The position numbers were made by a program, and so were the translations under genes. From Plantactinospora mayteni (GTDB lineage Bacteria; Actinomycetota; Actinomycetes; Mycobacteriales; Micromonosporaceae), in NCBI RefSeq assembly GCF_016862935.1, contig NZ_BONX01000048.1, positions 116,903 through 180,902 of the forward strand: a stretch of 64,000 bases of DNA. The letters are read 5' to 3'. The notes below the pieces were generated by a model, which saw only the letters and a list, made by a program, of their open reading frames with translations, was not told where the DNA came from and ran no database searches. Positions 1 to 8,026 of the stretch are shown here, piece by piece; the first letter of the stretch is position 1; each line of letters opens with the position of its first letter.

Positions 1-2405
1 GAGAGGCCGCCGATGTCCCAGCGGTCGCAGGTGGCGACCAGCGGCAGCAGCCCGATCGCGGCGTGCTCGGCCGCGTGCAGCGCGCCCGGCATCTCGGCCG
101 CCTCCACGCCGGCCGCCGCCAGCGACTCCGGCGAGACCGTGAACCAGACCGCGACCGTACGCAGTTCCCGGGCGGGCAGGTCCAGCGGCAGGGTGGCCAG
201 CACCTCGCCGGAGGCGAGCCGGCGGCGCTGGTACGACACCACCTGGCTGGTCACGTCGACCTCGCCGAGGAACATCCCGACCGGGCCGGCGTCGAGATAG
301 GAGCGGACCGAGACGACGGAGAGCGAGGTGACGTCCCGGGGATGGGTGGACCAGTCCGGCTCCTCGGCGTGCACCAGCGCGCACCCGTCGTCGAGATCGA
401 GGGCGTCCACCACGTACGACACGCCCTGGTGCAGGTAGACCGCGCCGGGATGGACCTGGAAGTGCGACGACGCCGGGTCGACGGTGCCGAGCAGCCGGCC
501 GGTCGACGACTCGACCACGTCCACCGGCGCGCCGCCGGTGCCGCGCAGGTCCACCTCGGGCCGCCCGCTGTGCCGCCAGTACCAGCCGGTCGGGCGGTGC
601 CGGAGCGCGCCGGCGGCCACCAGCGCCTCGACCGCCTCCTTCGCCCCCTCGCCGAAGAGTTCCAGGTCGGCCGGGGTCAGCGGGGACTCGGCCGCCGCGC
701 AGCAGAGCTGCGGCCCGAGCACGTACGGGTTGGCCGGGTCGAGCACGGTCGCCTCGACGGGCCGGCCGAACAGCGCCGCCGGGTGGTGTACCAGATAGGT
801 GTCCAGCGGGTCGTCCCGGGCCACCAGTACCGCCAGCGCCTCCCGGCCGGACCGCCCGGCCCGGCCCGCCTGCTGCCAGAGCGAGGCCCGGGTGCCGGGA
901 TATCCGCAGATCAGCACGGCGTCCAGGCCGACCAGGTCGACGCCGAGTTCCAGCGCGCTGGTCGAGGCGAGCCCGAGCAGGTCACCACCGAGCAACGCCT
1001 GCTCCAGCGAGCGGCGCTCCTCGCGCAGGTAGCCGGACCGGTAGGCGGCGACCCGCGCGCCCAGTCCGGGCACGGCCTCGTCCAGCGAGCGCCGGGCGGT
1101 GGTGGCGATCACCTCGGCCCCGCGCCGGGACCGGACGAAGGCCAGCGTCCGCACCCCGGCCGCGACCGTGTCACTGAGCAGGTCGGCGGTCTCCCGCAGC
1201 GCGGAGCGGCGAACCGGCGCGGCGTCGAGCCCATCGCCACGCGCCAACCGGACCGGTGCGGCGTCGAGCCCGTCGCTGGGCGTCAACCGGGCCGGCGTGG
1301 CGTCGAGCCCATCGCCAAGCATCGACCGGGCCGGTGCGGCGTCGAGCCCGTCGCTGGGCGTCGACCGGGCCGGCGTGGCGTCGAGCCCATCGCCAAGCAT
1401 CGGCCGGGCCGGCGTGGCGTCGAGCCCGGCGCCCGCCGGTAGCGGTTCGGCGAGGGCGGCCGGGGTCGGGCCGTCCGACTGCGACGGTGGCAGCAGCGGC
1501 GGTTCCCAGAGCGCGAAGGTCAACCCGCCGCGCGGCGCGGTGTCCTCGGTGACCGCCGTGACCGGCAGCCCGGTCAACCGCTCGGCCGCCGCGGCCGGGT
1601 CGCCCGAGGTCGCCGAGGCCAGCACGAAGACCGGCCCGTCCGGCGTCGACCCGGGACCGCCGGTCGCGCCCCGCTGCCCCGGCACCGACCTGGGGGTACC
1701 CGGATAGCGCGCGGCCTGCCGTCGCAGCCGGCGCAGTACGTGTGCCACGTGCGACCCGAAGACGCCCCGGTAGGTGTGGCACTCGTCGACCACCACGAAG
1801 GCCAGTCGGCGCAGGAAGGCGGACCACTTCGCGTGCCCGGGCAGGATGCCGTGGTGCAGCATGTCCGGGTTGGTCAGCACGAACCGGGAGTGCGCCCGGA
1901 TCCAGTCCCGCTCGGCGCGCGGGGTGTCGCCGTCGTAACACGCCGGTCGTACCCCGTCGAGGTCGAGTGTGGCGACGGACCGGAGCTGGTCGGCGGCGAG
2001 TGCCTTGGTCGGGGCGAGGTAGAGCGCGGTGGCCCGGGGGTCGGCGAGCAGCGTGGCCAGCGCCGGGAGCTGGTACGCGAGTGACTTTCCCGACGCGGTG
2101 CCGGTGGCGACCACGACGTGCCGACCGGCGTACGCGTGCCCGGCCGCCTCGGCCTGGTGCCGCCACGGCGCGACCACGCCCTGCCCGGCGAGGGCCGCGC
2201 GCAGCTCCGCCGGTACCCACTCCGGCCAGTCGGCCACGGTGCCGGGGCGGGCCGGTACCCGTTCGACGTGCGTGACCGGGGTGCCGGCCGCGCCGCCGTG
2301 CGTCCGGGCGCGCAGCAGGTCCAGCAGCTCACCCGCACCAGGACGACCGGTCGGGCGGGAGCCCTCGGCACCGGCACCGGCCGATACTGTTGCTGGGAAC
2401 GTCAC
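1..2405 (-). CDS. DEAD/DECH-box helicase, YprA/Mrf1-like (3' end beyond window)
   Basis: An SF2 ATP-dependent helicase of which about 801 residues are visible; the stop codon lies left of the window. The protein reads through motif I (ATGTASGKS, near residue 102), a DECH Walker B ([11 protein letters not shown], near 207) and a [11 protein letters not shown] motif VI (near 512), followed by the long C-terminal part usual in YprA-type helicases. The chosen start is GTG at 2405; no strong Shine-Dalgarno is visible, so an internal start is possible. It diverges from bldG, an arrangement known from Streptomyces. Between the ATPase half and the second RecA-like half lies a tandem 13-residue repeat ([14 protein letters not shown]) that is not part of the family fold. 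Function is inferred from family: DNA unwinding, probably repair-linked. Confidence 0.88.
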   Translation of the reverse strand, partial: MTFPATVSAGAGAEGSRPTGRPGAGELLDLLRARTHGGAAGTPVTHVERVPARPGTVADWPEWVPAELRAALAGQGVVAPWRHQAEAAGHAYAGRHVVVATGTASGKSLAYQLPALATLLADPRATALYLAPTKALAADQLRSVATLDLDGVRPACYDGDTPRAERDWIRAHSRFVLTNPDMLHHGILPGHAKWSAFLRRLAFVVVDECHTYRGVFGSHVAHVLRRLRRQAARYPGTPRSVPGQRGATGGPGSTPDGPVFVLASATSGDPAAAAERLTGLPVTAVTEDTAPRGGLTFALWEPPLLPPSQSDGPTPAALAEPLPAGAGLDATPARPMLGDGLDATPARSTPSDGLDAAPARSMLGDGLDATPARLTPSDGLDAAPVRLARGDGLDAAPVRRSALRETADLLSDTVAAGVRTLAFVRSRRGAEVIATTARRSLDEAVPGLGARVAAYRSGYLREERRSLEQALLGGDLLGLASTSALELGVDLVGLDAVLICGYPGTRASLWQQAGRAGRSGREALAVLVARDDPLDTYLVHHPAALFGRPVEATVLDPANPYVLGPQLCCAAAESPLTPADLELFGEGAKEAVEALVAAGALRHRPTGWYWRHSGRPEVDLRGTGGAPVDVVESSTGRLLGTVDPASSHFQVHPGAVYLHQGVSYVVDALDLDDGCALVHAEEPDWSTHPRDVTSLSVVSVRSYLDAGPVGMFLGEVDVTSQVVSYQRRRLASGEVLATLPLDLPARELRTVAVWFTVSPESLAAAGVEAAEMPGALHAAEHAAIGLLPLVATCDRWDIGGL
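1222..1428. repeat. 39-bp tandem repeat inside helicase gene
   Basis: Five full 39-bp units begin at 1222, 1261, 1300, 1339 and 1378, with a partial sixth to about 1428. From the second unit on, two variants alternate, giving a 78-bp higher-order period. The length is a multiple of three, so the helicase frame is kept and the array codes for 13-residue repeats containing GLDATPAR or GLDAAPAR. Confidence 0.9.
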
Positions 2406-2533
2406 GCCCTGCACTCTCGCACTCTCGTACGTGCGTCGGAAGGTCGGGTAGCGGTCGTTCCGCCGTCGCTGCGCGGTCCGCTGGTCGATGGTTAGATGCC
2501 CAGGAGCGTTCCTGGCCGGTCAGAGGAGGACTG

Positions 2534-2890
2534 ATGGATCTGTCGCTGACGACCCGCGCCATCGGTGAGCACACGGTGTTGGAGGTCGGCGGCGAGGTCG
2601 ACGTCTACACCGCCCCGCGACTGCGCGAACGTCTGGTCGAGCTGATCGACGGCGGGTCCCGGGCGATCGTCGTGGACCTGGGTCGGGTGGACTTCCTCGA
2701 CTCGACCGGTCTCGGCGTGCTGGTGGGGGCGCTCAAGCGGCTGCGTCCGGTCGGCGGGACTTTCGGGCTGGTCTGCGACAAGGAGCCGCTGCTCAAGATC
2801 TTCCGGATCACCGCCCTCGACCAGGTCTTCCCGATCTACCCCACGCTGGACGCCGCCACGTCGGCCGAGTCCTCCGGTGCCGATGCCTGA
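2534..2890 (+). CDS. bldG: Anti-sigma factor antagonist BldG (STAS domain)
   Basis: A 118-residue single STAS domain. The phospho-acceptor is Ser57 in [10 protein letters not shown], the same position as reported for BldG of Streptomyces coelicolor. The start ATG at 2534 is preceded by a clear AGGAGGA box. Known role in the family: partner-switching control of sigma factors in development and stress, with dephosphorylated protein sequestering an anti-sigma kinase. The next gene, an ATPase-fold anti-sigma factor, overlaps its stop codon, so the two are translationally coupled. The helicase gene diverges on the other side and hppA follows, which is the Streptomyces bldG context and supports the name. 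Confidence 0.93.
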   Translation: MDLSLTTRAIGEHTVLEVGGEVDVYTAPRLRERLVELIDGGSRAIVVDLGRVDFLDSTGLGVLVGALKRLRPVGGTFGLVCDKEPLLKIFRITALDQVFPIYPTLDAATSAESSGADA

Positions 2891-3371
2891 TGTCGAGATG
2901 CCGATGCCGCTGCCTGATGTCGACGGTCGACGCGTGATGTCGAGGGTCAGGCTCTCCTTCACTCCGGCCCCGGTCCACGTCCGTACCGCCCGGTTGGTCG
3001 GGGTCGCGGTGGCCCGGCGGGCCGGCGTACCCGAGGAACTGCTCGACGAGGTACGGCTGGCGATCGGTGAGGCCTGTGCGCGGGCGGTCGCCCTGCACCG
3101 GCAGTACGGGCTGCGCGATCTGGTGCTGGTCGAGATGTCGGACGGTCCGGCGTACACGGTGCGGGTGATCGACCGGGCGCCGATCGAGGCCGGGTTGGGG
3201 TTGGCCGCGCTGCCCCCGGACGAGCTGGCCGACGAGTCGCTGACCGACGAGGCCCTGACGGTGGGTGTCGGGTTTGCCCTGCTCGCGGGCTTTGTCGAGG
3301 ACCTCCAGGTGCGTCCCGTCGACGAGGGTGTCGGCACCGAGGTCCGGATGGCCTGGCCGCTCGGGCGGTAG
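2883..3371 (+). CDS. Anti-sigma factor, HATPase-like (BldG partner)
   Basis: About 162 residues. The core ([34 protein letters not shown]) resembles GHKL/HATPase_c anti-sigma factors of the RsbW/SpoIIAB type, although the N-box is degenerate. The ATG at 2883 overlaps the last bases of bldG. ATG 2937 or GTG 2934 are plausible later starts, because the first 18 residues are a low-complexity MPD/MPL stretch produced by a short DNA duplication. By family and position it should bind BldG and one or more sigma factors. Whether it still has kinase activity cannot be told from the sequence. Confidence 0.8.
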   Translation: MPDVEMPMPLPDVDGRRVMSRVRLSFTPAPVHVRTARLVGVAVARRAGVPEELLDEVRLAIGEACARAVALHRQYGLRDLVLVEMSDGPAYTVRVIDRAPIEAGLGLAALPPDELADESLTDEALTVGVGFALLAGFVEDLQVRPVDEGVGTEVRMAWPLGR

Positions 3372-3455
3372 CCCGGATTCTCGCCGGCACCCGCATTACC
3401 AGAACCGCGCGGCTAACACAGCGACGAAGATCATCGCGACCGGGTGGGTCCTCTG

Positions 3456-3486
3456 TGTGACCTCCAACACGACGGACCGCTAGAGT
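3456..3486 (+). promoter_or_regulatory. Candidate promoter for hppA
   Basis: TGTGAC at 3456-3461 and TAGAGT at 3481-3486 form a possible -35/-10 pair with 19-bp spacing. This leaves an untranslated leader of about 165 nt before hppA, which includes a perfect 14-bp palindrome, CTCCACGCGTGGAG, at 3587-3600. Confidence 0.4.
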
Positions 3487-3657
3487 ACCCGGGGTTATCA
3501 GCAAGTGTGCTGGTCCCGCTCCTGTGGGTGGGGGAGCATCGCCGATCGCGGGTGCCGTGGGTCGGCGGAACGCTTGCGAATTGTCGCTCCACGCGTGGAG
3601 ACGTCTGGCCGGTTCGTCCGCCGGCCCGGCGCGAGTGTTCGGTACAGGAGGACATAG

Positions 3658-6042
3658 ATGTCCCACTATATGGCCGCCGATGGTGGCGGGCTGTCCCTCG
3701 GCGGCGAGAACCTCACGTACGTCGTCGTCGCGGCAGTTATCGCCCTGGTGGCGCTCGGCTTCGCCGGCGCGCTGACCAAGGCCGTGCTGTCGACCGGCAA
3801 GGGCACCGAGAAGATGCAGGAGATCGCCGGAGCCGTGCAGGAGGGGGCCTCGGCCTACCTGCTGCGCCAGTTCCGTACCCTCGGCATCTTCGTCGTGGTC
3901 GCCGTGATCCTGCTCTTCCTGCTGCCGGTGCACGACACCGACGGCAGCGAGACGCTGGTGAAGATCGGCCGCTCCGGCTTCTTCGTGGTCGGTGCCCTGT
4001 TCAGCGCGTTCATCGGTGGCGCCGGCATGGCCCTGGCCACCCGGGCCAACCTGCGGGTCGCCGCCGCCGCCCGCGAGCACCAGGGCGGCCGGGAAGCGGC
4101 GATGCAGATCGCGTTCCGCACCGGTGGCGTCGTCGGCTTCCTCACCGTCGGCCTCGGCCTGGTCGGGGCGGCGGCGGTCGTCCTGATCTACCGGGGTGAC
4201 GCGCCGACCGTGCTGGAGGGCTTCGGCTTCGGTGCCGCGCTGCTCGCCATGTTCATGCGGGTCGGCGGCGGCATCTTCACCAAGGCCGCCGACGTCGGCG
4301 CCGACCTGGTCGGCAAGGTCGAGCAGGGCATCCCGGAGGACGACCCGCGCAACGCGGCGACCATCGCCGACAACGTGGGCGACAACGTCGGTGACTGCGC
4401 CGGTATGGCGGCCGACCTGTTCGAGTCGTACGCCGTCACCCTGGTAGCCGCGCTGATCCTCGGCCGGGCGGCGTTCGGCGAGCACGGGCTGGTCTTCCCG
4501 CTGATCGTCTCCACCATCGGCGTACTCATCGCCATCCTCGGGGTGTTCATCACCCGGCTGCGGGCCGGCGACCGGTCCGGGCTCACCGCGATCAACCGGG
4601 CGTTCTACGCCTCCGCGGCGGTCTCGGCGATCCTGGTCGCGGTGATGTCCTTCGTCTACCTGCCGGCCACCTGGGCCGGGCTGCTCGGCGACGGCTGGCG
4701 GGCCACGCTCGGCCTCGCCGAGGGTGCGGCCGAGCCGATCGACCCGCGGATCCTCGCCATCGGCGCCGTGGTGATCGGCATCGTGCTGGCCGCTGCCATC
4801 CAGGCGCTGACCGGCTACTTCACCGAGACCAACCGGCGGCCGGTGCAGGACATCGGCAAGTCGTCGCTGACCGGCCCGGCCACCGTGGTACTCGCCGGGA
4901 TCAGCGTCGGGCTGGAGTCGGCGGTCTACTCCGCGCTGCTGATCGGCGCCGGGGTCTTCGGTGCGTTCCTGCTCGGTGGCGGCTCGCTCACGCTCTCGCT
5001 CTTCGCGGTGGCGCTGGCCGGTACCGGTCTGCTCACCACGGTCGGCGTGATCGTCGCGATGGACACCTTCGGGCCGATCTCCGACAACGCGCAGGGCATC
5101 GCCGAGATGTCCGGCGACATCGACGAGCAGGGCGCGCGTACGCTCACCGAGCTGGACGCGGTCGGCAACACCACCAAGGCGATCACCAAGGGCATCGCGA
5201 TCGCCACGGCGGTGCTCGCCGCCACCGCGCTCTTCGGGTCGTACACCGACACGCTCGGCACGGCGCTCCGGGACGCGGGTTCCGACCTGTCGATCGACGG
5301 GCTGCTCAACGTCGCCAACCCGCGCAACCTGGTGGGTCTGATCGTCGGTGCCGCGGTCGTCTTCCTCTTCTCCGGTCTGGCCATCAACGCGGTCTCCCGC
5401 TCGGCCGGTGCCGTGGTGATGGAGGTACGCCGGCAGTTCCGCGAGCTGCCCGGGATCATGGATTACAGCCAGCGGCCGGAGTACGGCAAGGTGGTCGACA
5501 TCTGCACCCGGGACGCACAGCGCGAGCTGATGACCCCGGGGCTGCTCGCCATCCTGGCGCCGATCGCGGTCGGCTTCGGGCTCGGCCCGGGTGCGCTGGC
5601 CGCGTACCTGGCCGGTGCGATCGGGGCCGGCACCCTGATGGCGGTCTTCCTGGCCAACTCGGGCGGTGCCTGGGACAACAGCAAGAAGCTGGTCGAGGAC
5701 GGCGCGTTCGGCGGTAAGGGCTCGCCCGCGCACGAGGCCACGGTGATCGGCGACACGGTCGGTGACCCGTTCAAGGACACCGCCGGACCGGCAATCAACC
5801 CGCTGCTCAAGGTGATGAACCTGGTCTCCCTGCTGATCGCCCCGGCCGTGGTGGCCTGGAGCGTCGGCGAGGACAAGAACACCGGGCTGCGGATCGGGGT
5901 CGCGGTCGCCGCGGCGCTGATCATCGTGGCGGCGGTGGTGTTCAGCAAGCGCAAGCCGGTGGCGATGTCGGACTCCGACCCGGGTGCCGGAGGCGCCGGC
6001 GGCGGCAGCTCGGACCAGCAGCCGCAGACCGCCAACGCCTGA
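3658..6042 (+). CDS. hppA: Membrane-bound proton-translocating pyrophosphatase
   Basis: A 794-residue polytopic membrane protein that hydrolyses pyrophosphate and pumps protons outward across the cytoplasmic membrane. Visible are the substrate-binding segments DVGADLVGK and EDDPRNAATIADNVGDN, and the distal DNSKK and DTVGDPFKDT motifs. The GNTTKA motif has Lys rather than Ala, the known marker of the potassium-independent class. There are about 16 hydrophobic segments, and the C-terminus is a Gly/Ser-rich tail. The start ATG at 3658 has an AGGAGG box 8 nt upstream. It sits downstream of the bldG pair and upstream of topA, as in Streptomyces, and is followed by a strong terminator, so it is probably a single-gene unit. 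Confidence 0.96.
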   Translation: MSHYMAADGGGLSLGGENLTYVVVAAVIALVALGFAGALTKAVLSTGKGTEKMQEIAGAVQEGASAYLLRQFRTLGIFVVVAVILLFLLPVHDTDGSETLVKIGRSGFFVVGALFSAFIGGAGMALATRANLRVAAAAREHQGGREAAMQIAFRTGGVVGFLTVGLGLVGAAAVVLIYRGDAPTVLEGFGFGAALLAMFMRVGGGIFTKAADVGADLVGKVEQGIPEDDPRNAATIADNVGDNVGDCAGMAADLFESYAVTLVAALILGRAAFGEHGLVFPLIVSTIGVLIAILGVFITRLRAGDRSGLTAINRAFYASAAVSAILVAVMSFVYLPATWAGLLGDGWRATLGLAEGAAEPIDPRILAIGAVVIGIVLAAAIQALTGYFTETNRRPVQDIGKSSLTGPATVVLAGISVGLESAVYSALLIGAGVFGAFLLGGGSLTLSLFAVALAGTGLLTTVGVIVAMDTFGPISDNAQGIAEMSGDIDEQGARTLTELDAVGNTTKAITKGIAIATAVLAATALFGSYTDTLGTALRDAGSDLSIDGLLNVANPRNLVGLIVGAAVVFLFSGLAINAVSRSAGAVVMEVRRQFRELPGIMDYSQRPEYGKVVDICTRDAQRELMTPGLLAILAPIAVGFGLGPGALAAYLAGAIGAGTLMAVFLANSGGAWDNSKKLVEDGAFGGKGSPAHEATVIGDTVGDPFKDTAGPAINPLLKVMNLVSLLIAPAVVAWSVGEDKNTGLRIGVAVAAALIIVAAVVFSKRKPVAMSDSDPGAGGAGGGSSDQQPQTANA

Positions 6043-6057
6043 GGCGGGACAACCCCC

Positions 6058-6093
6058 GACCCGGGCCCGTCGCGCATGCGACGGGCCCGGGTC
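6058..6093 (+). terminator. Rho-independent-like hairpin after hppA
   Basis: A perfect 16-bp stem (6058-6073 with 6078-6093) closes a GCAT loop 16 bp after the hppA stop. There is no long T-run, which is usual in high-GC actinobacteria. Confidence 0.8.
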
Positions 6094-6137
6094 CGTTCTC
6101 CGCAGCGGCGACGGCGGCCTCCGGCACCGGCCGGCCC

Positions 6138-6291
6138 GGGCGGTCCGAGGTGCGGCACCGCTGGCTGGCTTGGGCGGTCCGAACGTGGCGCCGCCGCTGG
6201 TCGGCCCGGGCGGTACGACGTGCGGCACCGCTGACCGGCTCGGGTGCTCCTGGCTGCGGCGCCGCCGGGCCGGTTCGGGCGGTCCGACGGC
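6138..6291. repeat. Imperfect ~35-bp tandem repeat, intergenic
   Basis: Four and a half diverged units, each opening with GGGCGGT or GGGTGCT, start at 6138, 6172, 6208, 6242 and 6277. They occupy most of the hppA-lipoprotein gap. No gene is seen here. Confidence 0.6.
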
Positions 6292-6357
6292 GGGTCCGGG
6301 GCGGCTCGGCCGATTACCCCCCTCGCGAAGCCGGCTCCAACCCGTACGCTGCAACGC

Positions 6358-6900
6358 ATGCGTACCCCCCGCACGGCATCCGCCGGAAGGTTCACGGCGG
6401 CCCTGTGCACGATCGCCCTGCTCCTCGGGGGCTGCGCCGGGGGACCCAGCCCGCAGGCCTGGGCCGCCGCGGTCTGCGCGGCACTGGCCCCGTGGCGGGC
6501 CGAGATCGGGACGCTGACCCGGAGCACCCAGCAGCAGATGACCGCGCAGACCAGTCCGGCGCAGGCCAAGGAGAACCTGGTCCGGCTGCTCCGAGGTGCC
6601 GAACAGGCCAGCGAGACCGCCCGGCAGAAGGTGGAGGCGGCCGGCGTACCGGACGCCGAGAAGGGTGAGGCGGTCTCCAAGGGCTTCGTCGCCTCGCTGA
6701 CCGCCGTCCGGGACGCCTACGGCCGGGCCGGCGCGACGATCGAGGCACTCGGCACCGGGCAGGCCAGCGAGTTCTACGACGGCGTCAATGCCGCGGTCGA
6801 CACCCTCAACGAGGAGTACGTCGCCAGCTCGCTCGACACCAGCGAGCTGGATTCGGTGGAGTTGAAGCGGGCCTTCGACGAGGTTCCGGAGTGTCGCTGA
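6358..6900 (+). CDS. Putative lipoprotein, function unknown
   Basis: 180 residues from ATG 6358. The N-terminus is a type II signal peptide: positively charged start, hydrophobic core, then the lipobox LLGGC, so the mature protein should be lipid-anchored outside the cell. The rest is predicted mostly helical, with a single Cys near the C-terminus (PECR). An in-frame upstream GTG at 6244 would bury the signal peptide and is rejected. The end overlaps the start of the next gene by 10 bp. The gene lies between hppA and topA. No enzymatic motif is visible. Confidence 0.75.
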   Translation: MRTPRTASAGRFTAALCTIALLLGGCAGGPSPQAWAAAVCAALAPWRAEIGTLTRSTQQQMTAQTSPAQAKENLVRLLRGAEQASETARQKVEAAGVPDAEKGEAVSKGFVASLTAVRDAYGRAGATIEALGTGQASEFYDGVNAAVDTLNEEYVASSLDTSELDSVELKRAFDEVPECR

Positions 6901-7676
6901 CGCCGCCCGTCCCGCCCGTACCGGCCGAGTCCACCGACCCGGCCGGTACCGCTCCCGAACCACCCGACCCGCCCCCGGAACCGGTCCCGGAACCGCCCGC
7001 CGTCATTCCACCCCAGCCCTCGCCCCAGCCCCATGCTCCGGTTCCGGCAGTCCCGGCGGATGCGACCAGCGGTCCGGTTCTGGCCACCCCGCCGGTACGG
7101 CAGCTCTCGCTGTTCGGGGTGGAGGCGGCCGACCCGTCCGTCGGTGACCTCGCCGGGCTGCTGGCCGGGCCGGGCGAGCTGGTCCGGATGGGTGGCACGG
7201 CCAGGATCACCATCGTGGTGGACGCCGCCTGGCGGGTGCACGTACTCGTCGCCGAGCTGGCCCGCCGGGGGCTGACCGCGAGCTGGCTGGGTCGGGTGGC
7301 GGAGCAGCACGGGGTGCAGACCTCCTACAGCACCCTGCTCGCCCCGCTGGCCGGGGCCTGGCTGCGCGGCACGGTGAAACGGCCGCCCGGCAACTTCTTC
7401 CTGACCGGGCCCCGGCTGCGGCTCTGGGCGGCGGCGGCCGGTTCTCCCGAGCCGCTCGGTTTCGTACTCCGGCTCGGTGCCGCCGACGAGGCGTGCCGGG
7501 AGCCGGTCGGCGCGGCGCTGGCCGCGATCGGCCTGCCGGCGGTACTGCTCGACGCGGGTGCCGGCGGTCCGGCGTACCGGATCACCGGGCGACGCCGGCT
7601 GGCCCGGCTGGCGGAGTTGGTGGGTGACCGCCCGCCGACCGCGCCGCCGGGCCAGTGGCCGGGCGGTCCGCCGTGA
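6891..7676 (+). CDS. Unknown protein with QLSLF sliding-clamp motif
   Basis: 261 residues from GTG 6891, translationally coupled to the lipoprotein gene. Residues 1-70 are a Pro-rich, probably disordered linker. Residues 71-75 read QLSLF, a perfect match to the consensus by which DNA polymerases and repair factors bind the beta sliding clamp. Residues 76-261 form an Ala/Leu/Gly-rich globular region I do not recognise. It is directly upstream of topA and near tmk and holB, so a replication or repair role is plausible, but this is inference from motif and context only. Confidence 0.75.
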   Translation: MSLTPPVPPVPAESTDPAGTAPEPPDPPPEPVPEPPAVIPPQPSPQPHAPVPAVPADATSGPVLATPPVRQLSLFGVEAADPSVGDLAGLLAGPGELVRMGGTARITIVVDAAWRVHVLVAELARRGLTASWLGRVAEQHGVQTSYSTLLAPLAGAWLRGTVKRPPGNFFLTGPRLRLWAAAAGSPEPLGFVLRLGAADEACREPVGAALAAIGLPAVLLDAGAGGPAYRITGRRRLARLAELVGDRPPTAPPGQWPGGPP

Positions 7677-8026
7677 GTACCCTCGATCGGGTTACCTCGC
7701 CCGAGGGCCGGAGGAATCGACCGGTGTCGTATCCCGGACAGCCGGAAGTCAGATTTGTTCGGTTAGTCCGGTTAGCGGCCCACCGAGTGGGGCATGATCC
7801 GTCCGGTTGGACCCGCACCGATCGCCCGTGGGTGTACGGTGTCGCCGTCCGGCATGACCGCCCGTCCCGTGTTGTTGCACCCGGTGTCACCGCAGCGTAG
7901 CGGTGCTCTTCGCGGGCCGCGCAACTCCACCGTCGGGGAGCGCGTTACGTTGGACGTCTGGCCACCGGGCGGCCGATCCGGCCCCGGCGGCGAGCGCGGA
8001 CAGGGCGGTCCGCAGGGGGAAAGATC
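7677..8026 (+). other. Intergenic region upstream of topA, no gene seen
   Basis: 350 bp without a convincing coding region. It should contain the topA promoter. TTGCAC near 7875 followed 18 bp later by TAGCGG is the best visible candidate, but it is weak. The topA ribosome site GGGGGA is at 8015-8020. Confidence 0.4.

Noticed and set aside
6244..6357. N-terminal extension of the lipoprotein
   Set aside because: It would place 38 residues before a clear lipoprotein signal peptide and falls in a degenerate intergenic repeat.
2959..6963. 1,334-residue open frame on the minus strand opposite hppA
   Set aside because: A GC-skewed shadow of hppA and neighbours; Arg/Asp/Gly-rich composition without domains, while hppA is certain.
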